Of a stretch of 51,169 bases of DNA, positions 1 to 7,577 are shown piece after piece. How positions within the stretch are numbered: position 1 is the stretch's first letter; every line of letters begins with the position of its first letter. The translations under genes were made by a program, and so were the position numbers. Below the pieces are notes generated by a model. It ran no database searches. It saw only the letters and a program-made list of their open reading frames with translations, and was not told where the DNA came from. Origin of the DNA: Syntrophobacter sp. SbD2 (GTDB taxonomy: Bacteria > Desulfobacterota > Binatia > UBA9968). The stretch is from positions 1 through 51,169 of the forward strand of contig CAMDBU010000021.1 in the NCBI GenBank assembly GCA_945889495.1, read 5' to 3'.

Positions 1-62
1 TCCAGTTTGAAATGGCCGCGGTGCACCCCGCATAAGGGTCAAAGAGTGAGGTTTTTTCACAG

Positions 63-329
63 CTACGGCAGGCGATGATGAAATCTATCACTGGCAGAAC
101 TACAGCCGCCGACACAGTGCGATTTACAATGGGGTTTTTCAGCAGAATCGGTAATCATGCCTGACAGCGGCGGTCGCCCGTCGGGCTGGAATCTCACCCG
201 GTCGCCGATGCCGAAGTCGAGCATCTGCGAATGGGCGCGCATCTGATTCAAGAAGCGCAGACGCGCGACGATGCGGTGGTTGAGATCGATCAGTTCGTTC
301 TCGGTGAGTTTGTCGATATCGATATTTAC
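63..329 (-). pseudogene. truncated small conserved protein, start codon lost
   Basis: The minus strand reads a clean frame VNIDIDKLTENELIDLNHR..., then RFLNQMRAHSQM and GDRVRFQPDGRPPLSGMIT. This resembles a small conserved bacterial protein I know only as a hypothetical. Two things look broken. A good Shine-Dalgarno (GGAGG, complement of 335-339) sits 5 nt before codon GTA at 329-327, where GTG would be expected. After GMIT (about position 150) the usual C-terminal continuation is replaced by an unrelated tail rich in Cys, His and Ser, ending at 63. An internal ATG at 251 could still start a 62-residue peptide. I read it as a decayed gene whose 3' half was lost by rearrangement. A sequencing error at the start codon cannot be excluded. 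Function unknown. Confidence 0.5.
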
Positions 330-410
330 GACTGCCTCCGAGCCGAATCTAGCTCGCGGCTTCAGCTGAAGTCAATTGCGCTCGGCTAACTTCGCGTGTA
401 GCCTTCGCTC

Positions 411-776
411 ATGGCGAAGTTGATTTCATCTCCCACCGTCATTCCCGCCGCCGGGCAACCGCCGAAGATCATCGAAGAGTTCGTCGGCCGGGTCAATTCC
501 AACACTTCAGCGCTAAGCATCGCCAAGATGACCAGCCCGGCGGGCTGGCGCGAGGCTGGGCAGACGCCGGAGTTCGATGAATACACGGTGGTCTTGCAAG
601 GCGAGTTGCAGGTCGAGACCCGTGGCGCGGTTCACAAAGTCGCTGCCGGCCAGGCGATCGTCGTTAGCGCCGGTGAGTGGGTGCGTTACAGCACGCCAAC
701 TCCGCAAGGCGCGCAGTATATTGCGGTCTGCTTGCCGGCCTTCACACCGGCGACGGTGCATCGCGACGCTGAGTAG
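411..776 (+). CDS. cupin domain-containing protein
   Basis: A 121-residue single-domain protein of the small beta-barrel cupin type. The core EYTVVLQGELQVETR matches the first half of a cupin barrel, and VAAGQAIVVSAGEWVRYSTP matches the second half with its conserved Pro/Gly turns. The usual His/Glu metal ligands of cupin motif 1 are not evident (E-Y-T-V-V follows F-D), so metal binding is uncertain. Family members include sugar isomerases, storage proteins and ethanolamine-utilisation-like sensors, so no substrate can be named. The start ATG has no clear ribosome binding site. It faces the DUF456 gene convergently across a 9-base gap. The cupin fold is fairly secure, the role is not. Confidence 0.75.
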   Translation: MAKLISSPTVIPAAGQPPKIIEEFVGRVNSNTSALSIAKMTSPAGWREAGQTPEFDEYTVVLQGELQVETRGAVHKVAAGQAIVVSAGEWVRYSTPTPQGAQYIAVCLPAFTPATVHRDAE

Positions 777-785
777 TCTTTCCGC

Positions 786-1271
786 TTAAAAAAATCGTAC
801 CACGGCGAAAATCCCGATCATCGCGAAAGCCAAGGCGATCTTCAACGCGGCGCCGAGGACCAGGCCGATGGTGGCGCCGATGCCGGCGCGGGCGGCTTGT
901 TGCAGGTCGCGGCGCGCTGACAGCTCGCCGATCACGGCGCCGATGAACGGACCGAAGATGACGCCGGGCAGGCCGAAAAACAGGCCGGCAATGGCGCCGA
1001 TCAGGGCGCCGATCACGGCGCGCTTGGAGGCGCCAAATTTTTTCGCGCCGAACATGGTCGCCCAGAAATCGACGGCGTAGGTAAGGATGGCGAGCAGCGT
1101 GAGAAAGAGTATCGTCCAGAGTCCGACATGGGCGAAGCCTTCGGCCCAAGCGGCGAGGACGAGGCCGGCGAGGATCAGCGGTGCGCCAGGAATGCCGGGT
1201 AAGATTAGCCCGGCTAGACCGACGATGGTCAGGAGCGCGGCGCCGGTCCAGTAAATAAAATTCGTATCCAT
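786..1271 (-). CDS. DUF456 family membrane protein
   Basis: A 161-residue hydrophobic protein with four to five predicted membrane segments. Glycine-rich motifs (GLAGLILPGIPGAPLILAG near the N-terminus, GLFFGLPGVIFGPFIGAVIGE in the middle) are hallmarks of the DUF456 family. The central GAKKFGASKRAVIGALIGA is the conserved cytoplasmic loop leading into the glycine-zipper hairpin. No enzymatic motif is visible and the function of the family is unknown; it is an inner-membrane protein of normal length. It is transcribed on the minus strand after the alpha/beta hydrolase, with a 41-base gap, so the two may be co-transcribed. Confidence 0.85.
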   Translation of the reverse strand: MDTNFIYWTGAALLTIVGLAGLILPGIPGAPLILAGLVLAAWAEGFAHVGLWTILFLTLLAILTYAVDFWATMFGAKKFGASKRAVIGALIGAIAGLFFGLPGVIFGPFIGAVIGELSARRDLQQAARAGIGATIGLVLGAALKIALAFAMIGIFAVVRFF

Positions 1272-1312
1272 CTTTTCTCGCTTACTTCTCCATCATCGCG
1301 GGCGTGAGTCGC

Positions 1313-2074
1313 TTAGCGCGGCAGTTTCGCCAGTCGCACGCGCCGCCGTTGGCGTGGCGCTAGCGCGCCGCTCTGGCCTTCGAACTGGGCCAGCCGCTGG
1401 GCGATGATCTGGTAAACTTCCGGTGAGAAGCCGAAACCCAGATGGCTCGATTGGACTTCGACATGTTCGATGTCGGTAGATAGATGGTCGATGCAGGCTT
1501 GCCACGACACCACCGCGTCGCTGCGCGAATAGATCGCGACCACCGGAACTTCCAAGCTGGCGATGCGATTGCGCTCCTCGACCTCGGCGGCGAGGGCGTC
1601 GATATCGATACCGCGCTTACGATAGGATTCCGCCACCACCGTATATTTGGGGCCGCCGACCACCGGTGTGCCCAGGGTAATCACCAATCGCACCAGGTCG
1701 GGACGTTCGCGTGCTAGCTCGCGCGCCAGATAACCGCCGAAGCTCCAGCCCACGATGGTCACCTTTTGTTTGCTCCGTCGCGATAAATTTCCTAAACGGC
1801 GCAATAGCCGCGGTAGCGAATCGCCGACCGAGCCGCGATTCCTGCCTAGACCCCAACCGCGCGCGCGATAGCGGAGTAACCGCAGATAACCTTTCAGGAT
1901 GGTCGTCGAGCCGTCGCCCGCCCCATAGCCGGGCAGGATCAAGATCGGTTCGCCGTTGCCGCGCGGCTGGCGCGCCAGTGACGGAAACCCTAGCAATAGC
2001 CGCGGCAGCTCGAGCAGTCCGCGGGCTTCGCGCATCACATGGGATGACGATGGCGCCTGGAGAATTTCAGTCAT
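1313..2074 (-). CDS. alpha/beta hydrolase (PGAP1/lipase-like)
   Basis: A 253-residue alpha/beta-hydrolase fold protein. The oxyanion-hole strand LILPGYGAGDGST lies at residues 45-57. The nucleophile elbow VGWSFGG gives Ser111, SRSDAVV gives Asp186 and SSHLGF gives His211, a full catalytic triad in the expected order. The GYGAGDGST and GTPVVGGPKY stretches resemble triacylglycerol lipases and PGAP1-like esterases, so an ester of a lipid or other hydrophobic acyl compound is the likely substrate. No signal peptide is seen, so it should be cytoplasmic. It lies upstream of DUF456 on the same strand and downstream of the epimerase with an 86-base gap. Confidence 0.85.
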   Translation of the reverse strand: MTEILQAPSSSHVMREARGLLELPRLLLGFPSLARQPRGNGEPILILPGYGAGDGSTTILKGYLRLLRYRARGWGLGRNRGSVGDSLPRLLRRLGNLSRRSKQKVTIVGWSFGGYLARELARERPDLVRLVITLGTPVVGGPKYTVVAESYRKRGIDIDALAAEVEERNRIASLEVPVVAIYSRSDAVVSWQACIDHLSTDIEHVEVQSSHLGFGFSPEVYQIIAQRLAQFEGQSGALAPRQRRRVRLAKLPR

Positions 2075-2160
2075 GGTTTCTAGTTGCTCAGCGTCGGAGC
2101 CCGATGCTAACTAAAAAAGCGCTGCCGGACAATGGCGATGGTTTACCCCCGCCGTGGCGC

Positions 2161-3111
2161 TCATTGGAGCGCGGACAGACCTTCTGCGAGCGTTGGGTAG
2201 ATCAGCGCCGGCGCGAGGTCGCGTTTCATCCGGCTGGTGTCGGCGACCACCGATGTCATGCCCATGTGAATCATGTCGCGGGTTAGCGGCGCGCCGCTGT
2301 GCAAGAGCGTTGCGATGGTTTCGCAGGCGGCGGCCCCGGCGGTAAAGCAAAATTCCGGCAATCGCCAAGGTGTTGGATAACTCCAATGGCGCGCCAGCCG
2401 GTCCAGGAACTCTTGCAAATACAGCGGCTGATCGTCGCACAGATTGTAAATGCCGTGGATATCCGGAATATCGACGGCGCGCTGAACACAGTGCAGAAAA
2501 TCGGCCAGCGACAGCAAATGCACCCAAGTCGGCCGGCGCCAAATCGCCATCACGTGCCAGCGCATCAGCGAGCGTGTGGCCTCGATGAGCTTCACGCCCG
2601 GACCATAAATCACCCCGGCGCGCAGCGCCACCGGCGTCATGTTTCCTTGGACGCAGGCGCCGAGCAAATACTTCTCCGCCGCCAAGCGCGTGCGCGCATG
2701 GATCGACTTCGGTTCGACATCGAGCCGCCCCATGGCCGGCCGCTCCGGCGTGGTGTTTTCCTCGACATGGGGAAAGCTGACCAAGATGAATTTCTTGACG
2801 CCGCCGACGCGCGAGGCGTCGATCATGTTCTGCGCGTAGATGGTGTTAGTTCGGTGCAAAAATTTTTCCGGATGAGGCTGGAACAGCACGCCGGCGACGT
2901 AAACGATGCAATCGATGTTAGCACAGGCTGGAGTCAACGTACTGGGATCGTAGAGATCGGCGCGAACGATCTCGGCATTGGCACCTGGCGGCAATGTAAA
3001 CGGCAGGGGCCGCGTATGCGTAAGCAGACGCAATCGATGCGGCGACAAAAGCAAATGCTTGACGAGAAACGAGCCGAGATTGCCGGCGGCGCCGACGATG
3101 AGGATGTTCAC
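2161..3111 (-). CDS. NAD(P)-dependent epimerase/dehydratase-like protein
   Basis: An extended or atypical SDR. I start it at GTG 3111 because VNILIVGAAGNLGSFL is the first Rossmann strand with a GxxGxxG loop. Longer readings add 71 residues that do not look like protein and overlap the CPBP gene. The GTG overlaps the upstream stop as GTGA, typical of translational coupling. The cofactor fold continues with DLYDPSTL and VYVAG. The catalytic Tyr-x-x-x-Lys of classical SDRs is not obvious (ARTRLAAEKYLLG lies in that region), so it may be an atypical SDR such as an NmrA-like or sugar-nucleotide binding protein rather than an active epimerase. C-terminal motif YNLCDDQPLYLQEFLD fits sugar-nucleotide family members. 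Confidence 0.8.
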   Translation of the reverse strand: MNILIVGAAGNLGSFLVKHLLLSPHRLRLLTHTRPLPFTLPPGANAEIVRADLYDPSTLTPACANIDCIVYVAGVLFQPHPEKFLHRTNTIYAQNMIDASRVGGVKKFILVSFPHVEENTTPERPAMGRLDVEPKSIHARTRLAAEKYLLGACVQGNMTPVALRAGVIYGPGVKLIEATRSLMRWHVMAIWRRPTWVHLLSLADFLHCVQRAVDIPDIHGIYNLCDDQPLYLQEFLDRLARHWSYPTPWRLPEFCFTAGAAACETIATLLHSGAPLTRDMIHMGMTSVVADTSRMKRDLAPALIYPTLAEGLSALQ

Positions 3112-3704
3112 GAGGGTTTGTCTCGCATGATGCGGCGAAAATAAATCACGCCGCCAATGTCGAATAGCCCGTGGGCTATGACCGGGACGAGGAGATTGCC
3201 AGTGAGTTTGTAGGATAGCCCGAAAAGTAGCCCGTGGACGTAAGACCAGTGGCTGACCACACGGATGTCTTTCTTGCCGTAGTGGGCAAAGCCGAAAAGT
3301 AAGCTGCCCGCGATCAATCCCCACTTCTGCTGAATGAAGCCGCGGAAAAATATTTCCTCACCCAATGCCGCCGTCATGCCCGCGGCGATCGCTTTCACTA
3401 GTGAAGCGCTGGCATATTCCTTTGCGAGTGACTCGGTAAGTTGTCTGGCAAAGGCTTGGCCTTTGACCAGCGCGTAGCCCCGTTGAACAGTGAACGTCCA
3501 GATGGTGATGATTAGAAAACTGAACAATCCCTGCAAAAATGCGCTCGCCGTAATGGTGAATGTTGCCGGAAGATTGAAGTACGAGATTCCGCCATAGCCC
3601 AGCCCACCGAGCGTCAAGGTAACGGCGAGATCGAGCCAGAGGTATTTTTTGACGTAGAAAAGCACGGGATGGTTAGTGCTAAGGTTTTGCAACGACTTCG
3701 GCAA
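3108..3704 (-). CDS. CPBP family intramembrane glutamic endopeptidase
   Basis: A 198-residue protein with about five membrane segments. All three CPBP (ABI/Rce1-type) motifs are present: EEIFFRG at residues 116-122 (motif 1, catalytic Glu pair and Arg), FGFAHYG around 138-143 (motif 2, His141) and IAHGLFD at 177-182 (motif 3, His178). The family cleaves within membranes, as in CAAX processing or bacteriocin maturation and immunity. The substrate here is unknown. It overlaps the membrane protein upstream by 26 bases and the epimerase start downstream by 4, so three genes form a tight unit. Base composition is visibly more AT-rich than the flanking nth gene. Confidence 0.88.
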   Translation of the reverse strand: MPKSLQNLSTNHPVLFYVKKYLWLDLAVTLTLGGLGYGGISYFNLPATFTITASAFLQGLFSFLIITIWTFTVQRGYALVKGQAFARQLTESLAKEYASASLVKAIAAGMTAALGEEIFFRGFIQQKWGLIAGSLLFGFAHYGKKDIRVVSHWSYVHGLLFGLSYKLTGNLLVPVIAHGLFDIGGVIYFRRIMRDKPS

Positions 3705-4143
3705 TCAAAATCTGTTGTAGTAAGCGCTTGGCTTGGTCGGCCTCGAAATTGTGAGGCAAAATAAACATCGCGTAGCATACAAGAAAGATTGCCGCGCTGA
3801 TCATCCAGTCAGACGGGGCACCTAGCGAGGTGCCCGCAAGCATCACCACCGCAATTACAATGTTGGTTCTATGAGGGCGAATGTGAACGTCGATGTAGGT
3901 TCCGGTTGTGGTTGCTTTGAAACGTCCAATCAAGACGGGAGGCAGTGAATTCAGCCAACTGCGCGTCTGATTGATTACAAAACCTTCTTCAGTAACTATC
4001 CCTTCGAACTTCTGGTTCGTCCCGAACCATAACCCGCTGCTAAATGTGATGGCTGACGTTTGATTTTGTAACCGAGCGACGGTGTCGACGACGCTGTTTG
4101 TTGATTGAAGTGAAAAGCTCTCGTAGGGTAGCAACGTCCACAT
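3679..4143 (-). CDS. conserved hypothetical membrane protein
   Basis: A 154-residue protein starting MWTLLPYESFSLQS. The longer open frame upstream only shadows nth, so the ATG at 4143, 8 bases after the nth stop, is preferred. The N-terminal half is soluble and beta-rich (LWFGTNQKFEGIVTEEGF, then VLIGRFKATTTGTYIDVHIR). Two hydrophobic segments follow (TNIVIAVVMLAGTSLG and ISAAIFLVCYAMFIL), and then a charged amphipathic tail. This layout, a strand-rich head whose domain reads as an F...G.I....F.I hairpin followed by a membrane hairpin, recurs in uncharacterised bacterial proteins. Function unknown. It ends inside the start of the CPBP protease gene, and the pair shares a lower-GC composition. 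Confidence 0.7.
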   Translation of the reverse strand: MWTLLPYESFSLQSTNSVVDTVARLQNQTSAITFSSGLWFGTNQKFEGIVTEEGFVINQTRSWLNSLPPVLIGRFKATTTGTYIDVHIRPHRTNIVIAVVMLAGTSLGAPSDWMISAAIFLVCYAMFILPHNFEADQAKRLLQQILIAEVVAKP

Positions 4144-4150
4144 CGGCGGC

Positions 4151-4819
4151 TCAGGCTTTCGTCTTCCCCGGAAACGGACAGAACTCTTCGATGGTGCACT
4201 CGCCGCACTTTGGCTTCTTGGCGAAGCAGACGCGGCGGCCGTGGTACTGCATGAGGTGGCAGAAGCGGACGCGCTGTTTGGCCGGGGCGATCTCCACCAA
4301 TTCGGCTTCGATCTTGTCGGGGTCGGTTTTGCTGGTGAAAGCCAACCGCTGCGACAGCCGCATGACATGGGTGTCGACGCCGATGGTGTCTTGGCCGTAG
4401 CCGTTGCCGAGGACGATGTTGGCGGTCTTGCGGCCGACACCGGGCAGGCTGACGAGGTCTGCCAAGTTGTCGGGAACCTGACCGCCGAAGCGTTCGACCA
4501 GTTGCGTGCAGCAGTTGTGGATCGATTTGGCTTTGTTGCGGTAGAAATTGATCTTGCTGATCTGCGCTTCCAGTTCAGCCAGCGGCCGGTTGGCGTAGTC
4601 GGCGGCGCTGCGGTTGGCCGCGAACAGCGCCGGGGTGACTTTGGTGACCAGATCGTCGCGCGCTTGGGCGGCGAGGATGAGTGCGATCAGCAGCTCCAGT
4701 GGATTGCTGAAGTCGAGATCGAGCCGGGCCTCTGGATAAGCTTTTTCCAGCCGCGGCAGGATCTTTTTCAGGCGGTTGGCCGCATCGGGGTTGGCGTTTT
4801 TCGGGGCTTTGTCGGTCAT
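4151..4819 (-). CDS. nth: endonuclease III (DNA glycosylase/AP lyase), copy 1
   Basis: A 222-residue HhH-GPD glycosylase that removes oxidised pyrimidines and nicks at the abasic site in base excision repair. The helix-hairpin-helix is LPGVGRKTAN with catalytic Lys131; the essential Asp is in IGVDTHV (Asp149). The C-terminal 4Fe-4S loop is intact, with spacing C-x6-C-x2-C-x5-C at residues 198, 205, 208 and 214. I start at ATG 4819 (MTDKAPKNAN); an upstream ATG at 4897 would add 26 poorly conserved residues and overlap the divergent coiled-coil gene. A second endonuclease III lies at 47.4 kb. The short acidic first helix and AAQARDD in place of the usual SAQATD differ from that copy. Confidence 0.92.
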   Translation of the reverse strand: MTDKAPKNANPDAANRLKKILPRLEKAYPEARLDLDFSNPLELLIALILAAQARDDLVTKVTPALFAANRSAADYANRPLAELEAQISKINFYRNKAKSIHNCCTQLVERFGGQVPDNLADLVSLPGVGRKTANIVLGNGYGQDTIGVDTHVMRLSQRLAFTSKTDPDKIEAELVEIAPAKQRVRFCHLMQYHGRRVCFAKKPKCGECTIEEFCPFPGKTKA

Positions 4820-4878
4820 TTTAGTTTCACCGAGAAATATGTTACCAAACTGTGACTCATAAAGGGAGGAATAACTAG

Positions 4879-5202
4879 ATGGAAGCCAGTGCCACAACGA
4901 CCGCCAAACAATCGATCCGCCAATTAGCCGAGCAAAAGGCAGAACTCGCCGCCGCCAAGCCCGACCGGAAGAAAACCCGCGTGCTCCAGCGCAAGATCCG
5001 TCTGCTCAAGCGCACCACCCGCGTTCTCGCCGTGGAGAAGAAGGCGATCGCGGCCAAGGCCGCCGCCGAAGCCGCGGCCAAAGAGACCGCGGAAAAAGCC
5101 GCTGCTGCTAAAGCCGCCGCTGATGCGAAAGCAGCCGCCGCCAAAGCTGCCGCCGATGCCGCCGCCGCTGAAGCAGCCGCTGCCACCGAAGCCAGCGCCT
5201 AG
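4879..5202 (+). CDS. alanine/lysine-rich coiled-coil protein
   Basis: A 107-residue low-complexity protein preceded by a good ribosome binding site (GGAGG at 4865-4869, 9 nt before ATG). Residues 8-55 are a basic, leucine-containing helix (IRQLAEQKAELAAAKPDRK, LQRKIRLLKRTTRVL). Residues 56-107 are almost only Ala, Lys, Glu and Asp in a repeating KAAADAKAA pattern. It is predicted to be one long helix, with histone H1-like or TolA-like composition. It stops 11 bases before the radical SAM gene, so co-expression is likely. I do not recognise a family. Nucleoid association or a linker/scaffold role are guesses from composition only. Confidence 0.65.
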   Translation: MEASATTTAKQSIRQLAEQKAELAAAKPDRKKTRVLQRKIRLLKRTTRVLAVEKKAIAAKAAAEAAAKETAEKAAAAKAAADAKAAAAKAAADAAAAEAAAATEASA

Positions 5203-5213
5203 TTTGCCCAGTC

Positions 5214-6269
5214 ATGACTACGCCGCCTCCTCTGCGCGGCCGCGGCTCGGCGACCAATCCGAAAAACCGTTTCGAGTCCATCGAACGGGTGCCCGAGCCG
5301 CCAGAGGATAGCGACGAAGTTCCCGCTCCCCACACGCAGTTTTTCCCCGACAGTTCCAAATCGCTGATCGCTTACAACGACAGCCCCGATGTCGGCTTCG
5401 ATGCTAGTATCAATCCCTACCGCGGCTGCGAGCATGGGTGCGTTTATTGTTATGCCCGGCCAAGCCACGAGTATCTCGGCTTTTCAGCCGGCCTGGACTT
5501 CGAGACCAAGATCATGGTCAAAGAGGACGCGCCGGAGCTTTTGCGCAAGGAGCTGTCGAGTGCCAAGTGGAAGCCGCAGTTGGTGGCGTTGAGCGGCAAC
5601 ACCGACTGCTATCAGCCGGTGGAGAAGCAAAAGCAAATCACCCGGCGCTGTTTGGAAGTACTGCTCGAGTTTCGCAATCCGGTAGTGATCGTAACCAAGA
5701 ATCATCTGGTCACCCGCGATATCGATATTCTCGCCGAGCTCGCCAAGTTCGATTGCATCGGCGTGACGATTTCTTTGTCGACCTTGGATGCCAGGTTGGC
5801 CGCGGCGATGGAACCGCGGGCGTCGCGGCCGGCGCGCCGCTTGGCGGCGATCCGCGAACTGGCCGACGCCGGTGTGCCGGTGGGCTACCTGCAAGCGCCG
5901 ATGATTCCTGGGCTAACTGATTCTGAAGCGCCGGCGATCGCGGTCGCCGCGGCCCAAGCCGGGGCGACTTTTTCCGGCTATGTCGCGCTACGTTTGCCGT
6001 TCGCGGTGAAAGATTTGTTTGAGCAATGGCTGACGCAGCACTATCCCGACAAGAAAGAAAAAATCCTCCACCGCGTGCGCGACATCCGCGGCGGCAAGTT
6101 AAACGATCCCAACTTCAAATCGCGCATGCGCGGCGAGGGTAAGTTCGCCGAGCAAATGGCCGCGCTGTTTGAGCTCGGGCGCAAAAAGTCGGGCATCACC
6201 GGACGCTGGCCCAAGCTGACGACGGAACATTTCCGCCGCGTCGGGAAAGATCAGTTGAGGTTGTTTTGA
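5214..6269 (+). CDS. PA0069-family radical SAM protein
   Basis: A 351-residue radical SAM enzyme of the PA0069/Rv2578c type, related to spore photoproduct lyase (SplB). The 4Fe-4S/SAM cluster motif C-x3-C-x2-C is at GCEHGCVYCYARPSHEY (Cys72, 76 and 79). The following GLDFETKIMVK and LSGNTDCYQPVEK are signature stretches of this family, as are RNPVVIVTKN and ISLSTLDARLAAAMEPRAS. The reaction is not established. The start ATG gives a proline-rich leader (GRGSATNPKNRFE) that is also typical. It lies 11 bases downstream of the coiled-coil gene. Length is normal. Confidence 0.92.
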   Translation: MTTPPPLRGRGSATNPKNRFESIERVPEPPEDSDEVPAPHTQFFPDSSKSLIAYNDSPDVGFDASINPYRGCEHGCVYCYARPSHEYLGFSAGLDFETKIMVKEDAPELLRKELSSAKWKPQLVALSGNTDCYQPVEKQKQITRRCLEVLLEFRNPVVIVTKNHLVTRDIDILAELAKFDCIGVTISLSTLDARLAAAMEPRASRPARRLAAIRELADAGVPVGYLQAPMIPGLTDSEAPAIAVAAAQAGATFSGYVALRLPFAVKDLFEQWLTQHYPDKKEKILHRVRDIRGGKLNDPNFKSRMRGEGKFAEQMAALFELGRKKSGITGRWPKLTTEHFRRVGKDQLRLF

Positions 6270-6286
6270 GAGAGAAGAGAAGAAAT

Positions 6287-6457
6287 TTCACCACAGAGGA
6301 CACAGAGATCACAGAGTGGAAGAGTCGGAGGATTGGCCGCAAAGAACGCAAAGGCCACAAAGCTCGGAAGGCGGAATGTTCACCACGAAGGACACGAAGC
6401 GCACGAAGTTCGGAATTATGGTCCGAAACCTTCGTGTCCTTCGCGTCTTCGTGGTGA
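6287..6457. repeat. composite tandem-word palindromic repeat (CACAGAG/CGCAAAG/CACGAAG)
   Basis: The gap between two convergent genes is filled by short repeated words. CACAGAG-type words occupy about 6287-6316, CGCAAAG/CACAAAG words 6338-6365, and CACGAAG words 6379-6410. A reverse-complement block at 6428-6457 (CTTCGTG words ending CTTCGTGGTGA) can pair with 6379-6410 as a long hairpin. Three of the word types recur elsewhere in the window. It may act as a bidirectional terminator for the two convergent genes. No protein is credible here. Confidence 0.85.
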
Positions 6458-6479
6458 GATCCGAATTGCGGCTTCGCAC

Positions 6480-7436
6480 TCAGCTCCAAAAGCCGTACTG
6501 TTTGCTCACGGCTAGATAGTCCTTGAATCCCTGGGCGAGTTTATATTTCGGCGTGTAGCCCAAGACCCGTTTGGCTTGGGCAAGCGAGATATTTATCCGT
6601 TCGTTGCCGGCGCGTCCGTCGTCGGCGCCTTTGATTAATTTAATCTCGCGCTTGGGGTAGAGCTTGGCGAGGGCTTGGCGAAAATCTTGCGGCGTGTAGG
6701 TTTCGCCGGTGCCGATGTTGAACGTCTTGCCGGCCGCGCCTTTGGCTTCGCAGGCCAGCGCGATACCGCGGCCGACGTCCTTGGCGTAAACAAAGTCGTT
6801 ACTGCCGATGCGCTTCTCGTGCAGTTCGATAGGTCCTGTGCCGAGACAGATGCGCGTGAGCTCGGCCATGTTCTTGCCGCCGCCGGAGCCGCCGCGATAG
6901 TGACCCGGGCCGTAGACGCTGGCGGGGCGGATGACCACCGTCTCCAGGCCGTAGTGATTTTTGTAGGCGCCGAGCAGCAGTTCGTTGGCGATCTTGGTCG
7001 CTTGGTAAAATTGCGTCGCGCCGCGCGGGAAATCTTCGGTGACCGGACCGGTTTTGATGTTGTCCCAATCGTAGACGCCGAAGGTGCTGACATGGACGAC
7101 GCGCTTGACGCCGGAGAGTTGCGCGGCTTCGAAGGTATTCACCGAGCCCAGGATGTTGGTGCGGATGCCGCGGTAGGGTGGGTTGGCGACCTGGCCACCG
7201 ATGAAGCCGGCGCTATGGACGACGATGGCCGGTTTCACCGATTTCATGGCGCGCAGCAGCGCCGGCAGGTCGAGCAGATCGCCGCGCATGACACTGACGC
7301 GTTTTTTGCCGGCGATGGCGTCGATGTAGATTTGGTTCGGGTTGATGTCGAACAGCGTGACGTTGTGGCCGCGCTGGACCAGTTCGTTGGCGGCGTGGCA
7401 GCCGATCAGGCCGGCGCCGGTGATGAGGATTTTCAT
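6480..7436 (-). CDS. NAD-dependent epimerase/dehydratase (UDP-sugar epimerase type)
   Basis: A 318-residue extended SDR. The N-terminal MKILITGAGLIGCHAA gives the GxxGxxG dinucleotide loop. DINPN at the end of strand 2 supports NAD(H) preference. RGDLLDL and VVHSAGFIGG are the next Rossmann landmarks. The catalytic pair is in FYQATKIANE (Tyr-x-x-x-Lys), with the active-site Ser in HVSTFGVYDW. VIRPASVYGPG and the C-terminal NIGTGETYTPQDF fit UDP-glucose 4-epimerase and dTDP-sugar dehydratase relatives. The exact sugar substrate cannot be read from sequence. It is complete, with no obvious operon partner, and converges on the radical SAM gene. Confidence 0.88.
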   Translation of the reverse strand: MKILITGAGLIGCHAANELVQRGHNVTLFDINPNQIYIDAIAGKKRVSVMRGDLLDLPALLRAMKSVKPAIVVHSAGFIGGQVANPPYRGIRTNILGSVNTFEAAQLSGVKRVVHVSTFGVYDWDNIKTGPVTEDFPRGATQFYQATKIANELLLGAYKNHYGLETVVIRPASVYGPGHYRGGSGGGKNMAELTRICLGTGPIELHEKRIGSNDFVYAKDVGRGIALACEAKGAAGKTFNIGTGETYTPQDFRQALAKLYPKREIKLIKGADDGRAGNERINISLAQAKRVLGYTPKYKLAQGFKDYLAVSKQYGFWS

Positions 7437-7492
7437 GTTTCCTGGATTCCTTTCTGGGTCGATGTTCGTGGGCAGTCTGCTGAGTGCGAGCT

Positions 7493-7551
7493 TTTCACCC
7501 TCACCCTTGCCCTCCCGTCGAGGGAGAGGGTTCGGATTCGGAGGGGGAGGC
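7493..7551. repeat. CCCTC/GAGGG palindromic intergenic element
   Basis: A hairpin between the VOC and epimerase genes, made of CCCTCACCCTTGCCCTCCC followed after GTCG by AGGGAGAGGG and a further GGAGGGGGAGG. This CCCTCTCCC/GGGAGAGGG element type is common in GC-rich genomes. It lies between two minus-strand genes, so it could attenuate read-through. Confidence 0.7.
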
Positions 7552-7577
7552 GATTCACGATTAGTTAGTCGATTACG

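Noticed and set aside
2299-3144. 281-residue plus-strand frame overlapping the epimerase
   Set aside because: High-GC shadow with biased Arg/Pro/His composition. The minus-strand Rossmann protein is conserved.
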